Shown here piece by piece: positions 1-8,232 of a stretch of 64,000 bases of DNA. Both the position numbers and the translations under genes were made by a program. Origin of the DNA: Dehalococcoidales bacterium (GTDB lineage: Bacteria > Chloroflexota > Dehalococcoidia > Dehalococcoidales > UBA2162); contig JAFGCW010000045.1 in the NCBI GenBank assembly GCA_016932435.1, forward strand, positions 9,070 to 73,069. The letters are read 5' to 3'. Below the pieces are notes generated by a model, which was given only the letters and a program-made list of their open reading frames with translations, was not told the DNA's origin and ran no database searches. The first letter of the stretch is position 1, and each line of letters opens with the position of its first letter.

Positions 1-2
1 GG

Positions 3-449
3 CAACGATTTATCGGTTACGTAAGTGATTTTAACAATCAAAACTTCTGGCTGCCGGAAATCGATCGTCAGTATGATTTTCTCACATCATTTGCTGCGCT
101 TCACTACCTTTCCGACAACCGGATGTTCTCCTTTCTGAAAGAAATTTATTACCATCTTGAAAATAATGGAGCGTTCATAGTCAGCATGGGAAATCGGTCT
201 ATGTCACCAAGAATTGCAGAAATGGAGAACCAGTTTCGCATCGAGTTTACGTATGATCAACTCGATCTGGACACGAGCATGTCTGACTTCAAAAAATTTA
301 AAGCTGGTTTTGAGGAAACCGACAGAAAAGCCAATATTTACTGGCACAGCTACCGAGAATGGCTGGAACTGATACAAGATGCAGGCTTCAGAGAAGTCGA
401 AGTAGTATCGCATTTATGGATCAGAAGTATTATTGTCGCTTTGAAATAG
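3..449 (+). CDS. SAM-dependent methyltransferase, C-terminal part (cut by window start)
   Basis: The reading frame is open from base 3 and its start lies outside the window, so only about 148 C-terminal residues are seen. The visible part begins after the SAM-binding glycine loop. It matches the next gene along its whole length, with shared segments such as FLKEIY, NGAFI, RIAEME, FRIEF, GFRE and the VALK end. By family logic it is a class I methyltransferase of unknown substrate. The reading as a methyltransferase comes entirely from the neighbour, because motif I is not in view. The two genes form a tandem paralogous pair separated by 86 bases. Confidence 0.75.
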   Translation, partial: QRFIGYVSDFNNQNFWLPEIDRQYDFLTSFAALHYLSDNRMFSFLKEIYYHLENNGAFIVSMGNRSMSPRIAEMENQFRIEFTYDQLDLDTSMSDFKKFKAGFEETDRKANIYWHSYREWLELIQDAGFREVEVVSHLWIRSIIVALK

Positions 450-535
450 CTATTATAATGCTAAACAAGTTTGACATTTTGTTATGTGACAGAAGTCGTG
501 AATCATTACCGCAGGTGTAGCGAAAGGTACTGTAA

Positions 536-1303
536 ATGGTCGATAATGAAACTCATCCCGGTGGAAATAAGGATTACTGGCAGGATGACACAGTTAAAAA
601 ATACGAATATCAACAGGCTCTAACTTCGGAAAAGAAAGCGGAAAGATTATCACTTATAGTCAGGATGATACGATATTTCTGCAATATGAGCTCTGTCTCC
701 TCGCCATCCATACTTGATATCGGCTGTGGTCCCGGTTCTGCGACGACTTTATCGAAATATCTGCTGGAAGGTATTCCTGAGTGTTCGGTGATCGGTATAG
801 ATTCATCCGAACAGATGCTTGAAGCCGCTGCATCAAGACTCTGTGCCGAATACGGAGATCGTTTTTCCGGATATAAAGCCAACTTCAACAACTTAGATTT
901 CTGGAAACCTGAAATAGACAGGGAACATAACTTCATCGTTTCTTTTGCCTCCATGCATTACCTCTCGGATAAGAGAATTAAGCCCTTTTTAAAGGAGATC
1001 TACGAACACATAGTGGATAATGGAGCATTTATTGCTGCCATTGGCAATCATTCCGATGGCAGACGAATAGCTGAAATGGAGCACCTCTTCAGAATAGAAT
1101 TCGGATATAATCAGCTTGAAGAAAGCAGGAGACCACCTGATTTTCAGGCATTTAAAGCCCGACATGAAGAAGTGGATAAAAAAGCTGATATAAACTGGCA
1201 TAGTCCAGAAAAGTGGTTACAATCGATCCGTGGTGCAGGCTTCAGAGAAGCCGATATTTTGTATCTTCTTCTACTTACCAGCGTATTCGTAGCTTTGAAA
1301 TAA
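536..1303 (+). CDS. class I SAM-dependent methyltransferase
   Basis: A 255-residue Rossmann-fold methyltransferase. Motif I, DIGCGPG, sits at residues 61-67 and is followed by an acidic residue after the next strand (VIGIDSS), as expected for SAM binding. The middle segment FIVSFASMHYL fits the motif IV region. The C-terminal third is shared with the upstream partial gene. Substrate is unknown; small-molecule methylation resembling UbiE/Trans-aconitate-type families is possible. The ATG at 536 has only a weak AAAGG-type ribosome site. SAM supply and SAH removal genes (metK, ahcY) lie about 11 kb downstream. Family confident, substrate not. Confidence 0.85.
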   Translation: MVDNETHPGGNKDYWQDDTVKKYEYQQALTSEKKAERLSLIVRMIRYFCNMSSVSSPSILDIGCGPGSATTLSKYLLEGIPECSVIGIDSSEQMLEAAASRLCAEYGDRFSGYKANFNNLDFWKPEIDREHNFIVSFASMHYLSDKRIKPFLKEIYEHIVDNGAFIAAIGNHSDGRRIAEMEHLFRIEFGYNQLEESRRPPDFQAFKARHEEVDKKADINWHSPEKWLQSIRGAGFREADILYLLLLTSVFVALK

Positions 1304-1329
1304 CGAAACGGAGATAGAAAAAACAGCCA

Positions 1330-1929
1330 GTGAAATTAATTGTAGGACTGGGTAATCCGGGGCGAAGGTATGAAAGAACTCGTCATAACCTGGGTTTTTT
1401 ATGCGTAAACCGTCTTGCCCGTGAATGTAACATCAAGATGAGTAAAAGCCAGGGAAAGGCTCGTACCGGCAAGGGAAGAATTGCCGGAAACGAGGTATTG
1501 CTGGCCAGACCACAGACCTACATGAACCTGAGTGGCGAATCTGTTAAACTGCTGTTGAATAAAACCCGTACGGAAACAGATGAGCTTATCGTTATCCACG
1601 ATGATCTCGACCTGCCGGTCGGGAAGATCAGGATACGGTTCGGAGGTGGTTCCGGTGGACACAGGGGAATTAACTCGATTTTCCAGGAAACGGGCAGCCG
1701 TGATTTCTATCGCGTCCGTATTGGAATCGGTAAGCCACCCAGATTTAAGGACAATGTAGAGATTCAGGAAGATGACATGATAGATTACGTCCTGAGTAAC
1801 TTCACTTCGGATGAAAAGAAGGTTATAGAAAAAACCATTCCTCTGGCGAGTGAAGCCGTTATCTCTCTGATCGCTGAAGGTCTGACGACAACAATGAACA
1901 AGTACAACTCAAACTCGATTAAAGAATAA
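1330..1929 (+). CDS. pth: peptidyl-tRNA hydrolase
   Basis: Cleaves peptidyl-tRNA released from stalled ribosomes and recycles tRNA in the cytoplasm. The 199-residue length is normal for bacterial Pth. The N-terminus carries the diagnostic LGNPG (residues 7-11) and TRHNLG (17-22), including the catalytic His19 and conserved Asn9 and Asn20. TYMNLSGE and the IHDDLDLP segment with the conserved Asp follow, then the glycine-rich GGGSGGHRGINS loop. Translation starts at GTG 1330; a GGAG about 16 bases upstream is a poor match. It is followed after 22 bases by an ABC transporter gene with a strong ribosome site, so co-transcription is possible but functionally unrelated. Confidence 0.95.
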   Translation: MKLIVGLGNPGRRYERTRHNLGFLCVNRLARECNIKMSKSQGKARTGKGRIAGNEVLLARPQTYMNLSGESVKLLLNKTRTETDELIVIHDDLDLPVGKIRIRFGGGSGGHRGINSIFQETGSRDFYRVRIGIGKPPRFKDNVEIQEDDMIDYVLSNFTSDEKKVIEKTIPLASEAVISLIAEGLTTTMNKYNSNSIKE

Positions 1930-1951
1930 AATCCAGGAGGAGGTGAGTACG

Positions 1952-2908
1952 ATGGATACAGACGTGGTACCGGAAATCAGGGATGACCGGTATGCCATCC
2001 ACGTTCAAGGACTTACACGGGTATTCGGCGACCTTATAGCGGTCGACGGGATCGACCTGAATATAAAAAAAGGTGAATTATTCGCCTTGCTGGGTACTAA
2101 TGGCGCGGGGAAAACAACCACAATAAAAATGCTGTGCTGCCTGCTGAAACCTACCGATGGTTCTGCTTCAGTAATGGGTTATGATATCAACCGCGAGCAG
2201 TACCAGATTAAAGAGATAATAGGAGTCTCTCCACAGGAGACAACCATTTCGGAACATCTGAATGCATGGGAACACCTTCAATTGATAGGTAAGATCCACG
2301 GTGTCAACTCAGCAGAGATCAACGAAAGAAGCGCACTCCTGCTGGAAACAATGGGATTAACCGAAAGAGCGAAAGACCAGGTAAGGAAATACTCCGGCGG
2401 TATGATGAGGCGACTCAGTATTATAATGGCTCTTGTTCACGATCCGGATGTCGTGTTTCTCGATGAGCCTACGCTTGGACTGGACCCGCAGGCTCGACAT
2501 GCCATATGGGACTATTTAGAGCAATTCAAGGGGGAAAAGACTATCCTCCTGACCACCCATTACCTGGATGAAGCCGATTACCTGAGTGACAGGTTAGCAA
2601 TAATGGATGAGGGGAAAATCGTCGCTCAGGGCACGAGTACAGAACTGAAAACCAATATGCTGGGTAAACATACGATGATAGTTTACGCCTGGAACCTTAC
2701 ACAGAAAGTTATTTCAGAGATGACAGCAAAATATGAAGAAGTGACTGTTACTGACGGGACTATGGAAATAACGCACCCGGAACTCGATTTCAAAGAGGTA
2801 GTAGACAGCCTTCACTCAGCCGGAGCAACGATACGTTCCGCCTATGTCAGAGAACCGAGTCTCGATGACGTGTTCCTGAATATCACCGGGAAGGAGATAA
2901 GAGAATGA
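1952..2908 (+). CDS. ABC-2 type exporter, ATP-binding subunit
   Basis: Cytoplasmic ATPase of a DrrA-like exporter. Walker A (GTNGAGKTT) is at about residues 48-56, the signature YSGGMMRR in the middle, Walker B DVVFLDEPTLGLD after it, and a switch His in LTTHYLDEA. A C-terminal extension of about 80 residues is typical of DrrA/NatA-type proteins. I chose ATG 1952 because an AGGAGGAGG ribosome site ends about 8 bases before it; an in-frame GTG at 1943 would lie inside that site. The stop overlaps the start of the permease gene by four bases (ATGA), indicating translational coupling. Substrate unknown; drug, lipid or polysaccharide export are all possible. Confidence 0.93.
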   Translation: MDTDVVPEIRDDRYAIHVQGLTRVFGDLIAVDGIDLNIKKGELFALLGTNGAGKTTTIKMLCCLLKPTDGSASVMGYDINREQYQIKEIIGVSPQETTISEHLNAWEHLQLIGKIHGVNSAEINERSALLLETMGLTERAKDQVRKYSGGMMRRLSIIMALVHDPDVVFLDEPTLGLDPQARHAIWDYLEQFKGEKTILLTTHYLDEADYLSDRLAIMDEGKIVAQGTSTELKTNMLGKHTMIVYAWNLTQKVISEMTAKYEEVTVTDGTMEITHPELDFKEVVDSLHSAGATIRSAYVREPSLDDVFLNITGKEIRE

Positions 2909-4002
2909 GGATTCTTACACTGGCGGTCAGAGCTCTTAAAGAAAATTACCGAGACCCTCTTTCCCTGGGCTTCCTTCTTGGTTTCCCCGCAGTATTTATG
3001 CTCATCTTTGTCTTGATTTTCGGAGGCGATATAGTACCGAATTTTAACGTCGGTGTTGTCGATAAAGACGGGACACAATTATCTCAGATATTTATAGACG
3101 AAGCACTTACCGGCATGGATGTATTGACTCCATCTATATATGAAAGCGATACTGAAGCGCTGGAAGATCTCAAGCTTGGAGAGTTGTCGGCGGTAATTGA
3201 AATTCCGAAAGGTTTCGGCGATCAGGTTGGTCTTACCTGGGAAGGCAGACCGAGTGACATAGTACTGGACGTGACATACGACGAAAGCGATATCCAGATG
3301 TCCCAGCAACTTATCTCCATTATCAATTCTGTCGCGCGTGGTTATGCTCGTATAGAGATACCAGTCACCGTAAACACCAATCCTATTCACATTGAGACGG
3401 ATATAGGATTTATCGACTTTATGGGTCCGGGAATTATCGTCTTCGGGTTGCTTATTATGATACCGACATCAGCTCGTATAATCGTGACAGACAGAGAAAA
3501 AGGATTTCTTTCCCGTCTGCTTACAACACCTGCAAGACCCATGGACTTCATACTGAGCTATTCCCTGTGCCTTGCAGTAATAGCCGTTGCCCAGATAATC
3601 ATCTTCATCATCCTGGCAATGATTTTCGGTATGGATATAATCGGCAATGTATTCCTGGCATTCCTGACATTTTTCCTGACCGGACTTTGCAGCATCGGCA
3701 TCGGCATGATTATCGGTGCAATTTCCAAGACGAACAACCAGGCTGAACCTTTAACATGGCTATTCTCTATGCCGCTGGCAATGCTCTCCGGCTGCTGGTT
3801 CTCAATCGATATGATGCCTCCTTACCTGAAAGCCATAGCCAGCGCTTTTCCCTATATCCATACTATTGAAGCCGCTAGGGGAATAATCACCAGAGGTGTA
3901 GGACTCGAAGCAATCGGTACCGAATTCCTTATCCTGGCCTGCTGGGCTGCTGGCGCCTTTATCATCGGTATATTTCTCTTCGGGAGGACGATGCGCAGCT
4001 AA
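2905..4002 (+). CDS. ABC-2 type exporter, permease subunit
   Basis: A 365-residue membrane protein with one N-terminal transmembrane segment (about residues 20-42), a large external domain of some 130 residues, then five hydrophobic helices from about residue 165 to the end. This is the usual ABC2_membrane (DrrB/YhgE-like) plan. It overlaps the ATPase gene by four bases and certainly pairs with it. The motif TDREKGFLSRLLTTPARP between helices matches the conserved cytoplasmic coupling region of this family. Its TAA is directly followed by the ATG of mtnA, so the transporter and salvage genes may share a transcript. Confidence 0.92.
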   Translation: MRILTLAVRALKENYRDPLSLGFLLGFPAVFMLIFVLIFGGDIVPNFNVGVVDKDGTQLSQIFIDEALTGMDVLTPSIYESDTEALEDLKLGELSAVIEIPKGFGDQVGLTWEGRPSDIVLDVTYDESDIQMSQQLISIINSVARGYARIEIPVTVNTNPIHIETDIGFIDFMGPGIIVFGLLIMIPTSARIIVTDREKGFLSRLLTTPARPMDFILSYSLCLAVIAVAQIIIFIILAMIFGMDIIGNVFLAFLTFFLTGLCSIGIGMIIGAISKTNNQAEPLTWLFSMPLAMLSGCWFSIDMMPPYLKAIASAFPYIHTIEAARGIITRGVGLEAIGTEFLILACWAAGAFIIGIFLFGRTMRS

Positions 4003-5031
4003 ATGGCAGTTAAACCTATCGAATGGATTGGTGACAGGGTAAAGATCCTCGACCAGACGAAACTTCCGCTCGAGGAAGCATACCTGGAAACGGATGATTA
4101 CCTCGAAGTATGCACGGCAATCAAACAACTGGTAGTTCGCGGCGCACCGTCTATCGGCGTGGCCGGAGGGTATGCTATTGCACTCGGTGCTATAAAGATA
4201 AAGACTGACTTACAAGATACGTTCATAAAAGAGTACCAGCATATCAGCCGGACCGTTGCTGCAACGAGACCTACCGCCAGAAATCTGTTTTTCTCTGTCG
4301 AGAGGATGGACAAAGTTGCCGGAGCAGCAGGAACGGTGGACGAGATCAAACAGGCTCTTATCGATGAAGCGGTGAATATTCACACCGAAGAAGCTGAAGC
4401 TACGGAAAAACTCAGCAGTTACGGCGCTGAACTCATCGACGATGGATTCACAGTTCTCACCCACTGCAATGCCGGACCTCTTGCCACTACCGGCTACGGC
4501 ACCGCCCTGGGCGTGATAATCAAAGCTAAAGAACAGGGGAAAAATGTAAGTGTCTACGCTGATGAGACCCGTCCCCTGCTCCAGGGAGCAAGGTTGACCA
4601 CCTGGGAATTGCAACAGGCAGGTGTGCCGGTAACACTGATAACCGACTCCATGGCAGGATATATGATGAGCCGGGGAAGGATAGACTGTGTTATCACCGG
4701 AGCGGACAGAATAACCGCCAACGGCGACACTGCCAATAAGATAGGTACCTACACCCTGGCGGTACTGGCAAAGGAACACAAAATCCCCTTTTACATCGCC
4801 GCTCCCTTCAGCACCATAGATACCTCGCTGAAAACCGGCGACGAAATCCCGATCGAGGAGCGCAAGCCGGAAGAAGTCACCCATTTCCGGGGAGTTCAGA
4901 CTGCCCCCGACAAAACCGCGGTAGAAAATCCTGCCTTCGATGTTACTTCCCACCGCTACATCACTGCCATCATTACCGAGCGTGGTATAATCAGAGCACC
5001 CTTTGGGGAGGGGATAAAGAGATGGAAATAA
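4003..5031 (+). CDS. mtnA: S-methyl-5-thioribose-1-phosphate isomerase
   Basis: Converts 5-methylthioribose-1-phosphate to 5-methylthioribulose-1-phosphate in methionine salvage. The 342 residues match the family length. The N-terminal VVRGAPSIGVAGGY phosphate-binding segment is present. The catalytic Cys is at residue 155 (THCNAGPLATTGYGT) and the catalytic Asp at 235 (TGADRITANGDTANKIGTY), equivalent to the Cys/Asp pair of Bacillus MtnA. It abuts the ABC permease stop, with GGGAGGA as ribosome site. MtnP, which makes its substrate, lies 0.9 kb downstream. No mtnB, mtnC or mtnD is in view, so the later salvage steps are either elsewhere or replaced by a shunt. Confidence 0.95.
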   Translation: MAVKPIEWIGDRVKILDQTKLPLEEAYLETDDYLEVCTAIKQLVVRGAPSIGVAGGYAIALGAIKIKTDLQDTFIKEYQHISRTVAATRPTARNLFFSVERMDKVAGAAGTVDEIKQALIDEAVNIHTEEAEATEKLSSYGAELIDDGFTVLTHCNAGPLATTGYGTALGVIIKAKEQGKNVSVYADETRPLLQGARLTTWELQQAGVPVTLITDSMAGYMMSRGRIDCVITGADRITANGDTANKIGTYTLAVLAKEHKIPFYIAAPFSTIDTSLKTGDEIPIEERKPEEVTHFRGVQTAPDKTAVENPAFDVTSHRYITAIITERGIIRAPFGEGIKRWK

Positions 5032-5411
5032 GTGATTTGATTTACAAAGCGTACGAAGTGGTCGGGAAATACAGGTCAAGCGACGATTGCATCAGCGGAG
5101 GAGTAGGAGCAGCACTGACAACTAAAGCAGGCAACGTTTACACGGGTGTATGTATAGATTGTGCCTGTAGCCTTGGTTTTTGCGCTGAGCATTCGGCTAT
5201 TGCTGAAATGTTGAAACATAAAGAGTCAGAAATCACCATGATAGTAGCTATTAATGAAAATAAAGAGATTGCTCCACCCTGTGGAAGCTGCAGAGAACTG
5301 ATTTACCAGGTTAACAAATCAAACATTGATACTGAAATAGTATTAAGTGAGAATAAGACAATACCGCTCAAAGAACTATTACCATATCGGTGGCAGGAAA
5401 TATGGGCGTAA
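5022..5411 (+). CDS. cytidine deaminase-family protein
   Basis: A 129-residue zinc deaminase of the CDA fold. The zinc and catalytic motif CAEHSAI supplies the first Cys ligand and the proton-shuttling Glu, and PCGSCRE supplies the other two Cys. Cytidine/deoxycytidine or blasticidin-type deamination is the likely chemistry; the sequence does not settle which. Its ATG lies inside the end of mtnA (10-base overlap), preceded by a purine-rich GGGGAGGGG site, so it is translationally coupled to mtnA. That placement suggests a nucleoside-salvage role, and a link to methylthioadenosine metabolism is conceivable but unsupported. Confidence 0.85.
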   Translation: MEISDLIYKAYEVVGKYRSSDDCISGGVGAALTTKAGNVYTGVCIDCACSLGFCAEHSAIAEMLKHKESEITMIVAINENKEIAPPCGSCRELIYQVNKSNIDTEIVLSENKTIPLKELLPYRWQEIWA

Positions 5412-5494
5412 ATTATGACTTATCGGGGAGATCAGGTTAAGTTAATTCGCCAAATCGTATATAATGGACAGTATATTCCGGTGGAGGGGAAAAG

Positions 5495-5713
5495 ATGAAA
5501 ATCAAGGAACTTACAGTTGGGCAATTACAGGCTCTGATAGAAGATACCATTGAAGCCAAGATGGAGGAAATTTTAGGTGATCCTGACGAAGGGCTGGAAT
5601 TAACAGATGAAGCCAAAGTTAAGATTGAAGAATCACTGGCTGCTTTAAAACGTGGGGAGAAACAAATACCACTTGAGAAAGTGGCTAATAATCTCGGATT
5701 GCAGTGGAATTGA
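5495..5713 (+). CDS. small acidic protein, orphan antitoxin-like
   Basis: A 72-residue protein with a good GGTGGAGGGG ribosome site. It starts MKIKELTVGQLQALI and ends KVANNLGLQWN, an arrangement I recall from small conserved proteins annotated as putative antitoxins paired with RelE/ParE toxins. The charged helical N-half and the short GxP-containing middle are consistent with this. No toxin gene follows: the next 210 bases contain only repeat-like DNA and then mtnP. So it is either an orphan or a protein with another role. Function not established. Confidence 0.6.
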   Translation: MKIKELTVGQLQALIEDTIEAKMEEILGDPDEGLELTDEAKVKIEESLAALKRGEKQIPLEKVANNLGLQWN

Positions 5714-5744
5714 TATTTCATAACATAAGGCTTTTTATATTTAT

Positions 5745-5790
5745 TGAGATTACTACGTCGTCCGCCTAAGGCGGACTCCTCGTAATGACA
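5745..5790 (+). repeat. palindromic dispersed-repeat unit
   Basis: Nested inverted repeats: TCCGCC/GGGCGGA-type arms at 5761-5766 and 5770-5775 around TAA, and outer arms ATTAC (5749-5753) and GTAAT (5782-5786). The sequence has the look of short REP/MITE-like units common in metagenomic Chloroflexota and Deltaproteobacteria. It lies between the small antitoxin-like gene and mtnP and could also act as a weak transcription barrier. Confidence 0.5.
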
Positions 5791-5847
5791 CTTATGTTTA
5801 ATTTGTAACTTATACTTAAAATTTATCCGAAGTAACCTTGAAATAAC

Positions 5848-5874
5848 ATGTCATCTCGCGAATGCGGGAATCTA
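5848..5874 (+). repeat. degenerate dispersed-repeat fragment
   Basis: The segment reads as a decayed copy of the widespread 'TGTCATTCCCGCGAA...GCGGGAATC' repeat type: TGTCATCTCGCGAATGCGGGAATC is recognisable with several mismatches. It lies 50 bases before mtnP and 60 bases after another palindromic unit. Confidence 0.4.
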
Positions 5875-5923
5875 TTACTAATAGTATAGTTAAAATAGGT
5901 GTACACTCACTGGGAGGAACTAA

Positions 5924-6784
5924 ATGCCTGAAGCTAAAATCGGGGTTATCGGAGGAACCGGGCTTTATAATATCGAGGGTATGACGGATATCGAGGAAGT
6001 CAGTATCGATACTCCGTTCGGTAAACCCAGTGACAGTTTCATAATCGGTAAACTCGAGGGTACGGGAATAGCCTTCCTTTCGAGACACGGCAGGGGGCAC
6101 AAAATATCGCCTACCGAATTACCCAATAAGGCGAATATCTACGCGATGAAATCGTTGGGTGTGGAACACATCATCGCTTCCTGCTCCGCCGGCAGCTTCA
6201 AGAAAGAGATCGAGCCGGGACACCTGCTTATCCCCGACCAGATAATAGACCGTACCCGACTGAGAGACAGTACCTTCTTCGGCGACGGGATAGTCGGGCA
6301 TATACCCTTTACCGACCCCTTCTGCCCTGTCCTGAGCGATATATTATATGAATCAGCGAAGGAAACAGGAACGACCGTCCACAAGGGAGGGACCTTCGTG
6401 GTGATGGAAGGACCGGCGTTCTCCACCCGGGCCGAATCCCGGCTGTACAGGTCATGGGGCGCCGACCTGATAGGAATGACTACCCTGCCGGAGGCAAAGC
6501 TGGCAAGGGAAGCCGAGATCTGCTACGCAGTTATCGGCTGCGTTACGGACTATGACAGCTGGTGGGAAAGCGCCGAGGCTATTACGGTAGATGTAATCCT
6601 GGGTATTATGCACCACAACGTGGATACTGCAAAGGAAATAATCAAGAAATCCGTCAGCCGGATACCGGAGAAACGGGAATGTCCCTGCCCCACCGCCTTG
6701 CAGACGGCGTTCGTCACCTCACCCGAAGCAATGCCTGAAGAACAGAAGAAGAAACTCGGGATGATATTCGGGAAGTACCTGTAG
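5924..6784 (+). CDS. mtnP: S-methyl-5'-thioadenosine phosphorylase
   Basis: Phosphorolyses methylthioadenosine to adenine and methylthioribose-1-phosphate. The 286 residues show the PNP/MTAP family motifs in order: VIGGTGLYNI at the N-terminus, phosphate-binding FLSRHGRGH, SPTELPNKANIYAMKSLG, ASCSAGSF, GPAFSTRAE with MTTLPEAKLAREAE, and TDYDSW near residue 207. The two Asp of TDYDSW favour 6-amino purines, which argues for MTAP over a 6-oxopurine PNP. GGGAGGA precedes the ATG. Its product is the MtnA substrate, so the two nearby genes act in sequence. Confidence 0.93.
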   Translation: MPEAKIGVIGGTGLYNIEGMTDIEEVSIDTPFGKPSDSFIIGKLEGTGIAFLSRHGRGHKISPTELPNKANIYAMKSLGVEHIIASCSAGSFKKEIEPGHLLIPDQIIDRTRLRDSTFFGDGIVGHIPFTDPFCPVLSDILYESAKETGTTVHKGGTFVVMEGPAFSTRAESRLYRSWGADLIGMTTLPEAKLAREAEICYAVIGCVTDYDSWWESAEAITVDVILGIMHHNVDTAKEIIKKSVSRIPEKRECPCPTALQTAFVTSPEAMPEEQKKKLGMIFGKYL

Positions 6785-6796
6785 TACAATACTAAT

Positions 6797-6898
6797 CGAA
6801 AATCCCCCTTAATCCCCCTTTTTCAAAGGGGGAAACACAACACAAGACACCCTTCAGAGCAGAGTAGTGTTGTTTCTTCTCCCTTTCGTAAAGGGAGA
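6797..6898 (+). repeat. two G/C-run hairpins of dispersed-repeat type
   Basis: First hairpin: CCCCCTTT (6814-6821), TTC loop, AAAGGGGG (6825-6832), preceded by two AATCCCCCTT units. Second hairpin: TCTCCCTTT (6878-6886), CGT loop, AAAGGGAGA (6890-6898). Both resemble the 'aatccccctttttcaaaggggg' and 'tctccctttcgtaaagggaga' repeats scattered through many environmental bacterial genomes. They fill the mtnP to core-MetE gap and could impede transcription, though neither has a clear U tract. Confidence 0.55.
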
Positions 6899-6961
6899 GT
6901 GAGTGGGATTTATTATATGCTACACTGTTATATAGACGAAAACAGGAGAAACATTGATAAG

Positions 6962-7987
6962 ATGCCAGATATGGATTTCGGCTGTCTGCCGACGATAATA
7001 GGAAGCATGCCACAGGAGGACGCGTCGTCGGCATGCAACCAGGTAACACACTACCTGAAGGATATCCCGGCCTGGCCGCAGTTGCCGGAACGTTCCTTCC
7101 TAGAGAATATGTACGTCCAGTACAGTGAGGGATTTCCCGGTGTGATAGTTGAAAACAACAGGATATACGTCGATAAGGTAAAATCGGAAGGCAAAGAACT
7201 TGAAAATCTCTACAGCGCCTATATTGAAAACGATTTCAGCCAGTACAAAATAAGCCCTGAATATGCCGCCGGACTCCATTATTTCCTGGGTATGGACAGT
7301 CTTTCACCGAAAGCTGTCAAAGGCCAGGTAACCGGCCCGGTAAGCTGGGGGCTGACGGTTACCGATGAAAACAAGAAATCGGTGATTTACGACGATGTCC
7401 TGGGAGACGCCGCAGCCCGGCTGCTCAGGCTAAAGGCAGCCTGGATGGAGAACGCCCTCAGAAAACTGTCGAAAAACACGATTATTTTTCTCGATGAACC
7501 CTACATGGTCTCGTTCGGCTCGGCCTTCTTCTCGCTTTCACGCGAGAAAGTTATTGAATTGATGGAGGAAGTGCTGGGAGGAATCTCCGGACTGAAGGGA
7601 GTGCACTGCTGCGGCAATACCGACTGGTCGGTGCTGCTGGATACCAGCATCGATATACTGAATTTCGATACGTTTAACTACGCGGAGTCTCTTACCCTCT
7701 ATCCTGCCGAGGTAAAGAAATTCATTGACCGGGGTGGTGTCATCGCCTGGGGAATTGTTGCCAACGACGAAGAATCACTCGCCGGTGAAACAGTTGCCAG
7801 CCTGAAAGACCGCCTGGAAGAAGCTATAGCTCCTTTCACAAGAAACGGTATTAAATTCGACCAGCTTGTGAAACAAAGTCTGCTGACACCTAGCTGCTCG
7901 TTAGCATCCATGTCCGTAGACGCCGCCGGAAGGGCGCTTGAATTACTGGTCGATCTTTCCGATAATATAAGAAGGCGATATTTGTAA
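6962..7987 (+). CDS. core-MetE type methionine synthase (short, no N-terminal domain)
   Basis: A 341-residue protein of the UROD/MetE barrel superfamily that corresponds to the C-terminal catalytic half of MetE. Zinc-ligand candidates are His215 and Cys217 (VHCCGNTDW) and Cys312 (TPSCSLAS), matching the HxC and late Cys of MetE. The N-terminus has the characteristic LPTIIGSMP. The folate-binding N-terminal half of canonical MetE is absent. Short MetE proteins of this kind have been described in Dehalococcoides as methylating homocysteine from a methyl-corrinoid protein; I infer the same here. I chose ATG 6962 (AGGAG 13 bases upstream); in-frame GTG 6899 and ATG 6917 lack ribosome sites. AhcY and MetK nearby fit the role. 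Confidence 0.8.
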   Translation: MPDMDFGCLPTIIGSMPQEDASSACNQVTHYLKDIPAWPQLPERSFLENMYVQYSEGFPGVIVENNRIYVDKVKSEGKELENLYSAYIENDFSQYKISPEYAAGLHYFLGMDSLSPKAVKGQVTGPVSWGLTVTDENKKSVIYDDVLGDAAARLLRLKAAWMENALRKLSKNTIIFLDEPYMVSFGSAFFSLSREKVIELMEEVLGGISGLKGVHCCGNTDWSVLLDTSIDILNFDTFNYAESLTLYPAEVKKFIDRGGVIAWGIVANDEESLAGETVASLKDRLEEAIAPFTRNGIKFDQLVKQSLLTPSCSLASMSVDAAGRALELLVDLSDNIRRRYL

Positions 7988-8002
7988 AGAGGTACAATCC
8001 TG

Positions 8003-8203
8003 ATGGAGTGCAACCTGGAAAAGAACAAAGAAAACTGTCCGTGTACCTATACGTCATGCTCCAGGAAAGGAAAATGCTGTGAATGCATATCCTATCACCT
8101 GAAACACGAAGAATTACCTGCCTGCGCGTTTTCCGCCGAAGTGGAGAAAACCTACGACCGTTCATTCGGCAGATTCGTCCAAGAATACCAGGCCAAACAT
8201 TAA
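8003..8203 (+). CDS. cysteine-rich small protein (DUF6485-like)
   Basis: A 66-residue protein with seven to eight cysteines in the first 45 residues, arranged as CNL...NCPCTYTSC...GKCCECI...ACAF, followed by VEKTYDRSFGRF. I recognise it as the DUF6485 type, a small putative metal-binding family of unknown function. It starts 16 bases after the core-MetE stop and ATG 8003 is preceded by AGAGG, so it is very likely in the same transcript. A role in metal or corrinoid handling beside the methionine synthase is a speculation only. Confidence 0.75.
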   Translation: MECNLEKNKENCPCTYTSCSRKGKCCECISYHLKHEELPACAFSAEVEKTYDRSFGRFVQEYQAKH

Positions 8204-8232
8204 ATATCATATAGAATGGTTAATAAGGAATC

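Noticed and set aside
1943..1951. GTG 1943 as start of the ABC ATPase gene
   Set aside because: It lies within the AGGAGG ribosome site that serves ATG 1952.
4210..5079. 289-codon minus-strand frame antisense to mtnA
   Set aside because: Fully overlaps mtnA and the cytidine deaminase start; no domain or ribosome site.
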